From positions 806,001-870,000 of the forward strand of contig JAXGXY010000001.1 of assembly GCA_040772545.1 (NCBI GenBank): a stretch of DNA of 64,000 nt, read 5' to 3'. The notes beneath the pieces were generated by a model. That model did not search any database and was not told where the DNA came from. It was given only the letters and a program-made list of their open reading frames with translations. This document shows positions 1-9,198 of the stretch, piece by piece. This stretch comes from UBA1431 sp002329665. Its GTDB lineage: Bacteria; Bacillota; Clostridia; Christensenellales; UBA1431. A program made the translations under genes and the position numbers. Positions within the stretch are counted from its first letter, which is position 1. Every line of letters begins with the position of its first letter.

Positions 1-1218
1 AACCTTCCCACGTTCCGGTCGGTGGCCGTCGGCGTTTGGCTGAGGACGGGGTCCATCACAGAGACGCCAGAACAGAGCGGCATCTCGCATTTCATCGAGC
101 ATATGCTTTTCAAGGGGACAAAGAAGCGGACGGCGCGCGACATCGCGGCGCAGCTGGACGCCATCGGCGGCCAGATAAACGCTTTCACAGCAAAGGAATG
201 CACCTGCTACTACGTCAAAGTCCTCGACGAACACCTGGACGTCGGGCTCGACGTCCTGAGCGATATGCTGATGAATTCGAAGTTCGACCCCTACGACATA
301 GAGAAGGAAAAAGGCGTAATCACCGAGGAGATCGGCATGTCGATCGACAATCCCGAGGACTACGTGCACGATCTCATCAATCGCACGTACTACGAGGGCC
401 ATCCGCTCTCGCACCCGATACTGGGGACCGTGCAGAGCGTGAACGCGATCGACAGGGACGGGATCCTCGGTTACCTGCACGAGCATTACGGCGCCGACGA
501 CGCCGTGATAGCCGTCGCCGGCAATTTCGACCCGGAGCGCATCGCGGACCGGCTCGAAGCGTATTTCGGCGCGCTCGATTTCGAAGGCCCGGCAAAAAAA
601 GCGGGGGGCGAAGCCCACACCGTCCCCGACAAGGGCTCCATCAGCGTCGCCCGGCGCGACATCGAGCAGGTGCACATCTGCCTGGGCCTCCCCGGGTTCT
701 CTATGGACGACGCGAGGCGCTATCCCACGCTCGTGCTCAACAACCTTTTCGGCGGGTCGATGAGCTCGCGGCTGTTCCAGTCCATCCGCGAGGAACGCGG
801 GCTCGCGTATTCGGTTTATTCCTACCCATCCGCCTACAGCGACACGGGCATGGTCGGGATATACGCCGGGACCAGTCCGCGTCAGGTCGAAGCCGTGCTC
901 GAGCTGACGGTAAAGGAGATGAAGGCGCTGCTTGCGGACAAGATCACGAAAGAGGAGTTCGAACAGAGCAGGGCGCAGCTCAAGGGCAATTACATACTGG
1001 GCATGGAAGGTACGTCCTCGCGCATGACAGCCCTGGGCAAAAACATGACCCTGCTGGGGAAGATCGTGAGCGAGGAGGAGATCGTCGAAAAGATCGACTC
1101 GGTCACGATCGACGACGTGGTCGAAGCGATGGCCATGATCTTCGACTTCACAAAAATGAGCGCCGCCCTGGTCGGCAAGGTCGGGGACGAGGACCGCGTG
1201 CGCGGCATCCTGTCTTAA
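1..1218 (+). CDS. M16 family zinc metallopeptidase (5' end outside window)
   Basis: Processing-type peptidase of the pitrilysin/insulinase (M16) family. The inverted zinc motif HxxEH is seen as HFIEH in the context GISHFIEHMLFKGT, and the downstream acidic stretch EEIGMSIDNPED fits the distal metal-binding glutamate region. The C-terminal half carries the family's typical SMSSRLFQSIREERGLAYSVYS segment pattern (second, inactive domain). The reading frame is open to base 1 (NLPTFRSVAVGVW), and family members normally have about 15-20 residues before this point, so the start lies just upstream of the window. Clostridial homologues often sit near dut and ftsK/spoIIIE, as here. Exact substrate unknown. 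About 405 codons are visible; the stop is TAA at 1216-1218. Confidence 0.93.
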   Translation, partial: NLPTFRSVAVGVWLRTGSITETPEQSGISHFIEHMLFKGTKKRTARDIAAQLDAIGGQINAFTAKECTCYYVKVLDEHLDVGLDVLSDMLMNSKFDPYDIEKEKGVITEEIGMSIDNPEDYVHDLINRTYYEGHPLSHPILGTVQSVNAIDRDGILGYLHEHYGADDAVIAVAGNFDPERIADRLEAYFGALDFEGPAKKAGGEAHTVPDKGSISVARRDIEQVHICLGLPGFSMDDARRYPTLVLNNLFGGSMSSRLFQSIREERGLAYSVYSYPSAYSDTGMVGIYAGTSPRQVEAVLELTVKEMKALLADKITKEEFEQSRAQLKGNYILGMEGTSSRMTALGKNMTLLGKIVSEEEIVEKIDSVTIDDVVEAMAMIFDFTKMSAALVGKVGDEDRVRGILS

Positions 1219-1233
1219 AGAAAGGATCGTACG

Positions 1234-1593
1234 ATGGACAAGCTCGAAAGGATCTTCGAACTGCAGCGGGCGTTCGACACTTCGCTCGTGGCCCTGCGCG
1301 CGCTCGAAGGCATATCGACCGAACAATGGATACAGAAGGAAACGCTGGCCATGATCTCGGAGCTGGCCGAGCTGATCGACGAAGTCAACTTCAAATGGTG
1401 GAAGAACCCGAAGGAACTGGACTACGCGGCCATCAAGGAAGAACTGGTGGACATACTGCATTTCTTCGTGAGCATGTGCCTGAAGGTGGGCATGGATGCC
1501 GACGAACTCTGCCGCCTCTATACGGCAAAGAACCGGGAAAACTTCGACCGGCAGCAGGGCAGGAGCGAAAAGCCCGGCTACGAGGCCGTTTAA
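1234..1593 (+). CDS. dimeric-type dUTP diphosphatase (all-alpha NTP-PPase fold)
   Basis: 119-residue protein that would hydrolyse dUTP to dUMP and pyrophosphate, keeping uracil out of DNA and feeding dTMP synthesis. It belongs to the all-alpha dimeric dUTPase (dUTPase_2, MazG-related) group, not the trimeric beta type. Visible signatures are the metal-binding acidic helix ELAELIDEVNFKWWK and the second helix EELVDILHFFVSMCLKVGMD. Start ATG 1234 is preceded by AAAGGAT and lies 15 bases after the M16 stop, so the two are probably cotranscribed. The length is compact for the family but both acidic helices are present. Residual uncertainty is whether it prefers dUTP or another nucleotide. Confidence 0.85.
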   Translation: MDKLERIFELQRAFDTSLVALRALEGISTEQWIQKETLAMISELAELIDEVNFKWWKNPKELDYAAIKEELVDILHFFVSMCLKVGMDADELCRLYTAKNRENFDRQQGRSEKPGYEAV

Positions 1594-1628
1594 ACAAGCA
1601 AATCTCATTTCAGCGTCACACGAATGCT

Positions 1629-1657
1629 TTGCCCTTCCACGGAGGAAGGGATATAAT
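1629..1657 (+). promoter_or_regulatory. sigma-A-type promoter upstream of ftsK
   Basis: TTGCCC (1629-1634), a 17-base spacer, and a perfect TATAAT (1652-1657), about 50 bases before the ftsK start. Expected transcription start is near 1664. Confidence 0.55.
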
Positions 1658-1709
1658 GAATGGTATAAAAAGGCATACATAACAAAACGGGGGGCAATCT
1701 TTCTTTTTT

Positions 1710-3947
1710 ATGGCAACGCATCGAAACACAAAAAAAAGGCAGCTCAAACTGCAGGCCATCGGTTTGCTCATAGCGGCACTCGGCCTGTTTTTAGCGTTGA
1801 GCATATATACCGACACCACGGGGGTCGCCGGCTTCGCGGTGTCCCGTTTCCTGTCCGGCGTGTTCGGGGCAGGGGCCTTGGCGCTGCCCGTCTTCGTGTT
1901 TTTCATAGGCCTGTACGTCGTGTTCACCAGCAGGAAAAACATCCGGCATTTCAAGATCCTCTTCGGTATCTGCCTGGCGATCTGCGCGCTGTGCATCTTT
2001 CACCTCGCGCAGGTGTCGCCCGAGAACGGGCAGGATTATCTAGCGTACCTGAATGCCTCGTTCGACGCGGGCCTCCAGCACCAGGCCGGCGGCGGCGTCT
2101 TTTCCGGCATGTTCGTCTTCCCGTTCCGGTTCCTGCTCGGCGACGTGGGCAGCTACATCCTCTACGGCGTCATAGCCCTCATCTGCGTAACGATCCTCTT
2201 CAGCCTTTCGCTAAGGGACATGGGCCTTCGCATCAACGCGGGCGTGAAGGACGCGAACCGCCGCAGGAAGGAGCGGGCGACTGCCGCGAAGAGCCGCAGG
2301 CTCGAGGCGCAGGAAGAGGCGCAGGCCTCGGGCACGGCCCCGCGCCAGCCGCTGTTCGTCGATACGCTCGAAAAAGAGGACCCGAGCAGGGTCCTGCCCG
2401 ACCCGACGCTGGACAAGCCCGACTTCCGGCCGCGCAGGGCGGTGCCGGCCGCTGACGCCGAGGGCGCCGCTACGGACAACCCCCTGCACGCCGCGGCCGC
2501 AAACGGGTCACATATCCAATACGAGCGCCCGCCTTTCACGCTGTTGACCAAGCTCCCCGCGCGCCTTCGCCAGGGGAACCGCCAGCATATGGAGGACAAT
2601 GCGTCCAAGCTCGAGAAGACGCTGGAGAGCTTCGGCATAAAGGCGCGCGTCACCAAGGCGACCTGCGGCCCGACCATCACCCAGTACGAACTCCAGCCCG
2701 CGCCCGGCGTGCGGGTGAGCCGCATCGCGAACCTGAGCGACAACATCGCATTGGACCTCGCGGCGCCGTCCGTGCGCATCGAGGCGCCGATCCCCGGCAA
2801 AGCGGCGATCGGCATCGAGGTCCCCAACAAGGAGATCACGACGGTCTACCTGCGCGACGCGCTGGAGAGCCGCGATTTTTCCGCGCACCCGTCCGACCTC
2901 TGCTTCGCGCTCGGCAAAGGCATCGATGGGAAGAACGTCATCGCCGACCTCGGGGAGATGCCGCACCTGCTCATCGCCGGAGCGACCGGAAGCGGCAAGA
3001 GCGTTTGCCTCAACAACCTGATTATCAGCCTTGTCTACAAATCCTCCCCCGACAGGGTGCGCATGCTGATGGTTGACCCGAAGATGGTGGAGCTCTCCAG
3101 CTTCAACGACCTGCCGCACCTGCTCATCCCCGTGGTGACCGACGCGAAGAAGGCCGCCGAGGCGCTCAACTGGGCCACGCGGGAGATGGACAACCGCTAT
3201 GTGGAGTTTTCCCGGTACCACGTCCGCGACTTGGGCGGCTACAACCGCGCCGCCGAGGCCCGCGGCGACATCGAGATGCCCAGGCTCGTCGTGATCATCG
3301 ACGAGCTGGCCGACCTGATGCTGGTCGCCCCGCGCGACGTGGAGGACGCCATCTGCCGCCTGGCCCAGAAAGGGCGCGCGAGCGGTATCCACCTGGTCAT
3401 CGCCACGCAGCGCCCGTCCGTCAACGTCATCACGGGCGTCATCAAGGCCAACATCCCCTCGCGCGTCGCGTTTGCCGTGTCCTCCCAGGTGGACTCGCGC
3501 ACGATCCTCGACATGGGCGGCGCGGAAAAACTGCTGGGCCGCGGCGACATGCTCTACTACCCGCTGGGGAACCCGAAGCCCGTACGCCTCCAGGGCGCGT
3601 ACGTGTCCGACAAGGAAGTCAATAACGTCACCGCCTTCATGCGCGCGCGTTACCAGAAACAGTACGACGAGAAGGTCGAAACCGAAATCTCCGTTACACA
3701 GCCAACGGGTGCTGGAGAGGAAGCCAAAAAATACGACGACAAGCTCGTCGAAGCCCTCGGGATCGCGCTCGACGCCGGGCAGGTGTCCATCTCCATGCTG
3801 CAGCGCCGCTTGCAGATAGGCTATTCGCGCGCGGGGCGGATCATAGACGAACTCGAGCAGATGGGCTGTATCAGCGGGTTCAGCGGCAGCAAGTCGAGGA
3901 ACGTGCTCATCACCCGCGAAGAATTCGAAGAGAGGTTTTTGCAATAG
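1710..3947 (+). CDS. ftsK: FtsK/SpoIIIE-family DNA translocase
   Basis: 745-residue membrane-anchored DNA pump that clears chromosome ends from the division septum; in spore formers the same family moves DNA into the forespore. Residues 1-170 contain about four membrane segments (for example LLIAALGLFLALSIY and ALPVFVFFIGLYVVF). A charged linker follows, then the alpha/beta motor with Walker A GATGSGKS at residues 424-431 and the acidic stretch VVIIDELADLM (Walker B). The C-terminal winged-helix gamma domain, DAGQVSISMLQRRLQIGYSRAG, recognises KOPS/SRS DNA sites. Length fits the family. ATG 1710 follows a G-rich stretch at 1688-1694 that is far for a Shine-Dalgarno, so the exact start is less certain. 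FtsK versus SpoIIIE cannot be separated from sequence alone. Confidence 0.95.
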   Translation: MATHRNTKKRQLKLQAIGLLIAALGLFLALSIYTDTTGVAGFAVSRFLSGVFGAGALALPVFVFFIGLYVVFTSRKNIRHFKILFGICLAICALCIFHLAQVSPENGQDYLAYLNASFDAGLQHQAGGGVFSGMFVFPFRFLLGDVGSYILYGVIALICVTILFSLSLRDMGLRINAGVKDANRRRKERATAAKSRRLEAQEEAQASGTAPRQPLFVDTLEKEDPSRVLPDPTLDKPDFRPRRAVPAADAEGAATDNPLHAAAANGSHIQYERPPFTLLTKLPARLRQGNRQHMEDNASKLEKTLESFGIKARVTKATCGPTITQYELQPAPGVRVSRIANLSDNIALDLAAPSVRIEAPIPGKAAIGIEVPNKEITTVYLRDALESRDFSAHPSDLCFALGKGIDGKNVIADLGEMPHLLIAGATGSGKSVCLNNLIISLVYKSSPDRVRMLMVDPKMVELSSFNDLPHLLIPVVTDAKKAAEALNWATREMDNRYVEFSRYHVRDLGGYNRAAEARGDIEMPRLVVIIDELADLMLVAPRDVEDAICRLAQKGRASGIHLVIATQRPSVNVITGVIKANIPSRVAFAVSSQVDSRTILDMGGAEKLLGRGDMLYYPLGNPKPVRLQGAYVSDKEVNNVTAFMRARYQKQYDEKVETEISVTQPTGAGEEAKKYDDKLVEALGIALDAGQVSISMLQRRLQIGYSRAGRIIDELEQMGCISGFSGSKSRNVLITREEFEERFLQ

Positions 3948-3965
3948 AAGCGAACAGGGACCCAC

Positions 3966-5302
3966 ATGCGTCGGTCGGCGTCGTTTCCCTGGGCTGTCCC
4001 AAAAACCGCGTCGACAGCGAGGTCATGCTGGGGCTGCTCAAAAAGGCCGGCTACGCCATCACCGCCGACCCCGGCAAAGCCGACGTCATCATCGTCAACA
4101 CCTGCGGCTTCATCGAGGACGCGAAGCAGGAGTCCATCGACACGATCCTGGAGATGGCCGCGTACAAACATGCCGAAAAAAGCCCGAAGCTGCTGGTCAC
4201 CGGGTGCTTGAGCCAGCGGTACGCAGAGGAACTGTACGTTGAGCTCCCCGAGGTCGACGGTTTTTTGGGGGTGCACGATTACGCGCACATCGTGCCCGTG
4301 GTCGAAACCTTGCTATCGGGCAGGCGCGTGACCGGGTGGGACGCCCCGCCCTGCGCGCTGCCGATGGCTTCGCGCCTGCTGAGCACGCCGGGATACGCCG
4401 CGTACGTCAAGATCGCGGAGGGGTGCGACAACCGCTGCAGCTACTGCGCGATCCCTGAAATCAGGGGGCCGTTTGCCAGCCGGGCGATCGGGGACGTTTG
4501 CGACGAATGCGCTTCCCTGGCCGAGCGGGGCGTGAAGGAGATCACGCTTATCGCTCAGGACACGACGCGTTACGGGGAAGACAGGGAGGGGGCCTCCCTG
4601 CTGCCCGACCTCCTCACGTCGCTCGGTTCGATCGCGACCCTTCGGTGGATACGCGTGCTGTACTGCTACCCGGAACGCGTCACGGACCGCCTGCTAAGCG
4701 CCGTTGCCGGCCTGCCGAAAGTCTGCAACTACCTCGACATCCCGATCCAGCACATCGACGCGGACATCCTGAAAAAGATGAACCGCAAAAGCACCCCCGG
4801 GCAGATACGCGCCCTGTATTCGCGCATCCGCGGCCTCGGCGCCGGGTTCTCCCTGCGGACCACGCTCATCGCCGGGTTCCCCGGGGAGAGCGAGGCGCAG
4901 TTCGAGAGCCTGTGCCGCTTCATCAAAGAATGCCCGTTCGACCATCTCGGCGCGTTCGCCTTCTCCCCCGAGGACGGCACGGCCGCCGCCGGGCTCCCCG
5001 GACAGGTCCCGCAGCGCGTGCGGGAAGGGCGCAGGGAAAGGCTGATGCAGATACAGGCGGAAGTGGCCAAAGCCCTGAACCGCCGCCGCGACGGACGCAT
5101 TTATGAAGTGCTGACGGAAGGGTATGATCCGGATAGCGGGCGGTATTTCGGGAGGACGTACGCGCAGGCCCCCGAAATAGACACGAAGGTGTTCTGGCGC
5201 GCAGAGCAGGGGCTGTCTCCCGGGACCTTCGTGAAGGTGCGCGTCACCGGAAGCGAAGAATACGACTGGATAGGAGAAATGACAGATGAACCTGCCCAAT
5301 AA
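3966..5302 (+). CDS. rimO: ribosomal protein S12 methylthiotransferase RimO (start region needs a one-base correction)
   Basis: Radical SAM methylthiotransferase modifying an aspartate of ribosomal protein S12. It shows the N-terminal UPF0004 cysteines (SLGCPKN, NTCGF, TGCLSQR), the radical SAM triad in KIAEGCDNRCSYCAIP, and a C-terminal TRAM-like domain ending EYDWIGEM. The conserved SLGCPKN motif (3986-4006) lies upstream of the first in-frame Met (4025), so that Met cannot be the start. No ATG, GTG or TTG exists in frame between 3842 and 4025. An ATG at 3966 with AGGGA seven bases upstream sits ideally, but one base out of frame. Either a sequencing indel lies between 3966 and 3974, or a rare ATA (3944) or ATT (3923) start is used. 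Coordinates assume the 3966 start. It overlaps pgsA by 17 bases. Confidence 0.9.
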
Positions 5303-5855
5303 GCTGACCATCCTGCGCGTCCTGCTCATCCCGGTGCTCGTGGTCCTTTTTTACCTGCATTTCCCTTTTGCGGACTTCGTCACCGCGGGCGTGTTCGTGA
5401 TCGCCTGCCTGACCGACACGCTGGACGGGTACATCGCTAGAAGCCGCAACCAGATCACGGATTTCGGCAAATTCATGGACCCGATCGCAGATAAGCTCCT
5501 GGTGGTGACGGCCTTTCTGATGCTCCTTGAAAGGGGCAGGATATCGGCGGTGATCGTCGTGATCATCATCGCGCGCGAATTCATCGTGAGCGCATTCAGG
5601 ATGGTCGCGGCCTCGAAGGGCCTGGTCATCGCGGCCGGCCCCCTCGGCAAGATCAAGACGATCACCCAGATGCTCGCCGTCATACTGTTGCTGGTGGAGC
5701 AGCCGGGCTGGGCGGTCTTCGGCGTTTCCGCCGGACAGGCCATGGCCTGGGTTTGCACGCTGATGACCATCTGGTCCGGCATAGACTATGTCGCCTCCAA
5801 CAAACACGTTATGGACCATATTCTTGGCAAGGAGAGAGCGGACAGTGGTATGTGA
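5286..5855 (+). CDS. pgsA: CDP-diacylglycerol--glycerol-3-phosphate 3-phosphatidyltransferase
   Basis: 189-residue integral membrane enzyme making phosphatidylglycerophosphate from CDP-diacylglycerol and glycerol-3-phosphate, the committed step to phosphatidylglycerol. The CDP-alcohol phosphotransferase motif D-x2-D-G-x2-A-R-x8-G-x3-D-x3-D is complete: D44, D47, G48, A51, R52, G61, D65, D69. Several hydrophobic helices surround it, and the length is normal for PgsA. ATG 5286 is inside the end of rimO, after GGAGAAATGAC. The stop overlaps the start of cinA by 11 bases, so rimO-pgsA-cinA is probably one transcript with translational coupling. Confidence 0.95.
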   Translation: MNLPNKLTILRVLLIPVLVVLFYLHFPFADFVTAGVFVIACLTDTLDGYIARSRNQITDFGKFMDPIADKLLVVTAFLMLLERGRISAVIVVIIIAREFIVSAFRMVAASKGLVIAAGPLGKIKTITQMLAVILLLVEQPGWAVFGVSAGQAMAWVCTLMTIWSGIDYVASNKHVMDHILGKERADSGM

Positions 5856-7077
5856 GATCCTGTCGGTGGGCACCGAACTTCTTCTTGGGCAGATACTCAA
5901 CACGAACGCGCAGTATCTGGCCGTGCAACTGAGCCTGATGGGCATCGACGTCTATTACCAGACGACCGTGGGGGACAACGCGGCGCGCCTGAGCGAGACG
6001 CTCATGCGCGCGCTCTCGCGCTCCGACGCCGTGATACTCACCGGAGGCATCGGCCCGACGCAGGACGACATCACCAAGGAGGTCGTCGCCTCGGCACTCG
6101 GGCTGCCGATGGAGGACCACGAGCCGACGATACGGCGGCTCGAGGCCTTTTACGCCCGGCGCGGATGGGCGATGACCCCCAACAACCTCAGGCAGGCGGC
6201 GTTCCCCAGGGGCGCCGTCATCCTCGAGAACGCGAACGGCACCGCCCCGGCCTGCATCGTGGAAACCGGAGGCAAGGCGATCGTCGTGCTGCCCGGGCCG
6301 CCCAACGAGATGCAGTCCCTGTTCGAGACGCAGGTCAAGCCCTACCTGGAAACAAAAAGCGAATCCGCGATCGCTTCGCGCGTGCTCCGGATCATCGGAA
6401 TGGGCGAGTCCTCGGTAGAGCACGCGATCAGGGAAATCATCGACAGCCAGACCAATCCGACAGTGGCGCCCTATGCAACGTTCGGCGAAGTCACGCTGCG
6501 CATCACGGCCAAATGCAGAAAAGGCGAGGACCCCGCCCCGCTGCTAGACGGGACGGAATCGCGCATACGCTCGATACTGGGCGAATACGTGTATGCGGTG
6601 GACGCGCCGGGCATGGAACACGTCGTGGCCGGTATGCTGATGCGGTCCAATAAGCGCCTGGCGGTCGCCGAGTCCTGCACCGGCGGCATGGTCGCCTCCG
6701 CGCTGGTGAAGGTCCCGGGCATTTCCGCCGCGCTGACGGAGGGCGTCGTGGCCTATTCCGACGAGGCGAAGGTCCGCAGGCTGGGCGTCAGGCGGGAAAC
6801 GCTCGAAAAATTCGGCGCCGTGAGCGCCGAGACGGCTAAGGAGATGGCTGCGGGGCTGCTCGGCGGCGCGGACGTGGCGCTTTCCGTCACCGGCATCGCG
6901 GGGCCTGGGGGCGGGAGCGGCGACAAGCCGGTGGGCCTCGTGTTCGTGGCTGTCGGAGACAGGGACGGCTTAGAGGTGAAGCGGTTCAACTTCTGGGGCG
7001 CCCGCGAGCGGATCAGGACCCTGACCACCCTCAACGCGCTGAACATGCTCCGGTTGTATCTGCAAAAAGAAGGATAA
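5845..7077 (+). CDS. cinA: CinA-family competence/damage-inducible protein
   Basis: 410-residue two-domain protein. The N-terminal MoCF-like domain begins VCEILSVGTELLLGQ and includes LTGGIGPTQDDITKE. The C-terminal domain, ESCTGGMVASALVKVPG through SVTGIAGPGGGSGDKPVG, is the nicotinamide-nucleotide amidase (PncC-like) fold that recycles NMN. A GTG at 5845 was chosen as start because GGAGAGAG lies at 5831-5838 and the conserved EILSVGTELL follows directly; a longer in-frame start at 5788 would add poorly conserved sequence inside pgsA. cinA next to pgsA and upstream of recA is a familiar Bacillota order; here recA is about 4.1 kb further on because an extra segment lies between them. Confidence 0.93.
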   Translation: MVCEILSVGTELLLGQILNTNAQYLAVQLSLMGIDVYYQTTVGDNAARLSETLMRALSRSDAVILTGGIGPTQDDITKEVVASALGLPMEDHEPTIRRLEAFYARRGWAMTPNNLRQAAFPRGAVILENANGTAPACIVETGGKAIVVLPGPPNEMQSLFETQVKPYLETKSESAIASRVLRIIGMGESSVEHAIREIIDSQTNPTVAPYATFGEVTLRITAKCRKGEDPAPLLDGTESRIRSILGEYVYAVDAPGMEHVVAGMLMRSNKRLAVAESCTGGMVASALVKVPGISAALTEGVVAYSDEAKVRRLGVRRETLEKFGAVSAETAKEMAAGLLGGADVALSVTGIAGPGGGSGDKPVGLVFVAVGDRDGLEVKRFNFWGARERIRTLTTLNALNMLRLYLQKEG

Positions 7078-7584
7078 AGGCCGGGAGACAACAGGAATTT
7101 GTCCGCGGTTTTTTTTGCTGTGCGCTAAAGTTCCCGCAAGCGGAGTTTGCATACGCCAATCGCAATCGTGCACGGTTTCATGATGCCTGCCCGGGGAGAT
7201 ATCCTCCGGCCGCGCCTGTAACGGGAGATGAATTGAATAAGAAAACGAAAGCAAGGCGGTATAAGGCGCGCTTAGGCGGTGTTTTTGTCGAATGATGATT
7301 TATTCTGCTTGTATGGAGTCAAGACTGATGGTATAATTTTACATAATGATAGATTATGCAGTGAAAGCTTAGGCCTATAAATCTCCTGCCGAGAGTATTT
7401 TGGGCTAATATTATTGTCATATTATAATATATCAGGCAGAAAATCCGAATGAACAGCCGCAGGCATAGTCCTGTATCGTGACAGGCTATGCGCTTGCTGA
7501 TTATAACAGCCGCATTATCATCTCGAAGCAGTTGGATTCCGGCCTCAAAGGGACCGTGACCCAATTTAGATAATATCATGCCTG
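7078..7584. other. 507-base intergenic region, AT-richer than flanks
   Basis: No convincing gene. A T8 run follows a weak stem (GACAA/TTGTC) just after cinA and may end its transcript. The sequence becomes clearly AT-rich from about 7300. A 20-codon ORF at about 7213-7275 (TTG start after GGGAGATGAA) is possible but unsupported. A good promoter is at 7309-7337. Confidence 0.6.
7309..7337 (+). promoter_or_regulatory. sigma-A-type promoter upstream of the hexapeptide-repeat gene
   Basis: TTGTAT (7309-7314), 17-base spacer, perfect TATAAT (7332-7337). The predicted transcript has a leader of about 240 bases before the repeat-protein gene at 7585. Confidence 0.6.
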
Positions 7585-9179
7585 TTGATTGAGGTGGGTT
7601 GTATTATACTGTTCATTGTGTTCTTAGCCATTCTGGGGATTATAGGCAGCATTATCATTTTCCTTATCAACGGACGCTCCCTCAGGCGTAGCATTGCCGG
7701 CATTTGCGCTATTATCACGGCGGACATCTTATGCTATGTATTGTTCGTGCCGCTGACGGAAGGAGTAAGCGTCCAGGAGCTGGCGCCACAACTGATATCG
7801 CTGGCAGTTGCACCGGTACTTGTTTTCTTCATCATACGGGCCATTTCCAATCGCTCCTTAGCCAGGCATTCCCCTGACCTGCATGAGGAAGTTTCGGCGG
7901 TCGACGAGCACGGGCGACATACCAATCCGTTGCTGGACATGCCATATGTGGGAAGATGTGTCACAGTAGAGCCGGAGCAGGAAAACCAAAAGGCATCAAA
8001 ATCGAAAGAACGTTCGGCCAGAAGACGTGCGAAACGCCGTTTTGACGATGCATTATCCGAGGAGATGCGCTTAATGAAAGAAGCGCGTCTTGCCGAAGAA
8101 AAACGTCTTGCCGAGGAAGCGCGCCGGGCCGAAGAAGAACGCCTCGCCGAGGAAGCGCGTCTTGCCGAGGAAAAACGTCTTGCCGAGGAAGCGCGCCGGG
8201 CCGAAGAAGCGCGTCTTGCCGAGGAAGCGCGCCTTGCCGAGGAAAAACGTCTTGCCGAGGAAGCGCGCCTTGCCGAGGAAAAACGTCTTGCCGAGGAAGC
8301 GCGCCGGGCCGATGAAGCGCGTCTTGCCGAAGAAGCGCGCCTCGCCGAAGAAGCGCGCCTCGCCGAAGAAGCGCGCCTCGCCGAAGAAGCGCGCCTCGCC
8401 GAAGCGCGCCTCGCCGAAGAGCGCGCCTCGCCGAGGAAGCGCGTCTTGCCGAAGAAGAACGCCTCACCGAAGAAAATCGCCGGGCCGAGGAAGAACGCCT
8501 CGCCGAAGAAGTGCGCCTCGCCGAGGAAGCGCGCCTTGCCGAAAAAGCGCGCCGGGCCGAAGAAGAACGCCTCGCCGAGGAAGCGCGCCTCGCCGAGGAA
8601 GCGCGCCTTGCCGAGGAAGCGCGCCTCGCCGAAGAAGAACGCCTTGCCGAGGAAGTACGTCTCGCCAAAGAAGCGCGTCTTGCCGAGGAAGCGCGTCTCG
8701 CCAAAGAAGCGCGTCTTGCCGAAGAAGAACGCCTTGCCGAGGAAGCGCGCCTCGCCGAAGAAGCGCGCCTCGCCGAAGAAAATCGCCGGGCCGAAGAAGC
8801 GCGTCTTGCCGAAGAAGAACGCCTTGCCGAGGAAGCGCGCCTCGCCGAAGAAGCGCGCCTCGCCGAGGAAGCGCGCCTCGCCGAAGAAGCGCGCCTCGCC
8901 GAGGAAGACAAAACGGCTGCGGCAAAGCTGCGGGTATTCGACAAGGCAATCGAAGCAAAAGCGAACGGCGGCATCGCGTTGGCGGCGTTATTACTGGAAA
9001 AGTATATTACAAGCCCGGCGGATGAGCAATCAGAGACCGAAGCGCTCAGGGTCTTACTCGAGTGTTATATATCGCTCGGGCGCACCGCGGACGCAAGGAT
9101 ACTGGCGGAGCAATTGTCTGAGCGTTTGGACGAAATAGGCGTACAAAAGATGAATATCATCTTAAAACTGTTACACTGA
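7585..9179 (+). CDS. membrane-anchored protein with a long Ala-Glu-Glu-Ala-Arg-Leu repeat helix; frameshifted
   Basis: Function unknown. Two or three membrane segments lie in residues 3-90 (VGCIILFIVFLAILGIIGS, then IAGICAIITADILCYVLFV and LAVAPVLVFFIIRAI). A linker follows, then about 45 copies of a hexapeptide repeat of type AEEARL (8077-8906), predicted to form one very long, highly charged single helix or coiled coil like TolA domain II. The C-terminal about 85 residues (KLRVFDKAIEAKANGG to the end) look helical and TPR-like. The first frame runs into ASPRKRVLPKKN after base 8418; a missing A in GCCGAAGAGCGC (8413-8424, elsewhere GCCGAAGAAGCG) shifts it. Restoring one base joins it to the frame ending at TGA 9177-9179. 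Whether this is an assembly error in a repeat or a real mutation is undecided. The start is uncertain (TTG 7585 or GTG 7594). Confidence 0.6.
8077..8906 (+). repeat. 18-bp tandem repeat (about 45 units) coding for a hexapeptide helix
   Basis: Tandem units of the form GCC-GAR-GAA-GCG-CGY-CTY encoding A-E-E-A-R-L, with K, E or N replacing the fourth residue and R replacing L in some units. Third-base differences between units (CTC/CTT, GAG/GAA) show that copies are not identical, and blocks of identical variants suggest recent duplication. One unit near 8401 is short by one codon (GCC-GAA-GCG) and one near 8419 lacks a single base. All three forward frames are open across most of the array. Confidence 0.9.
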
Positions 9180-9198
9180 CGCGAGGATTTCACAGTTT

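Noticed and set aside
2508..3965. 485-codon minus-strand frame opposite ftsK
   Set aside because: Shadow of a well-supported gene; rich in Arg/His/Asp with no family features or ribosome site.
7319..7579. 86-codon minus-strand ORF in the AT-rich gap
   Set aside because: No ribosome site, no recognisable fold, and it lies under the promoter region of the repeat-protein gene.
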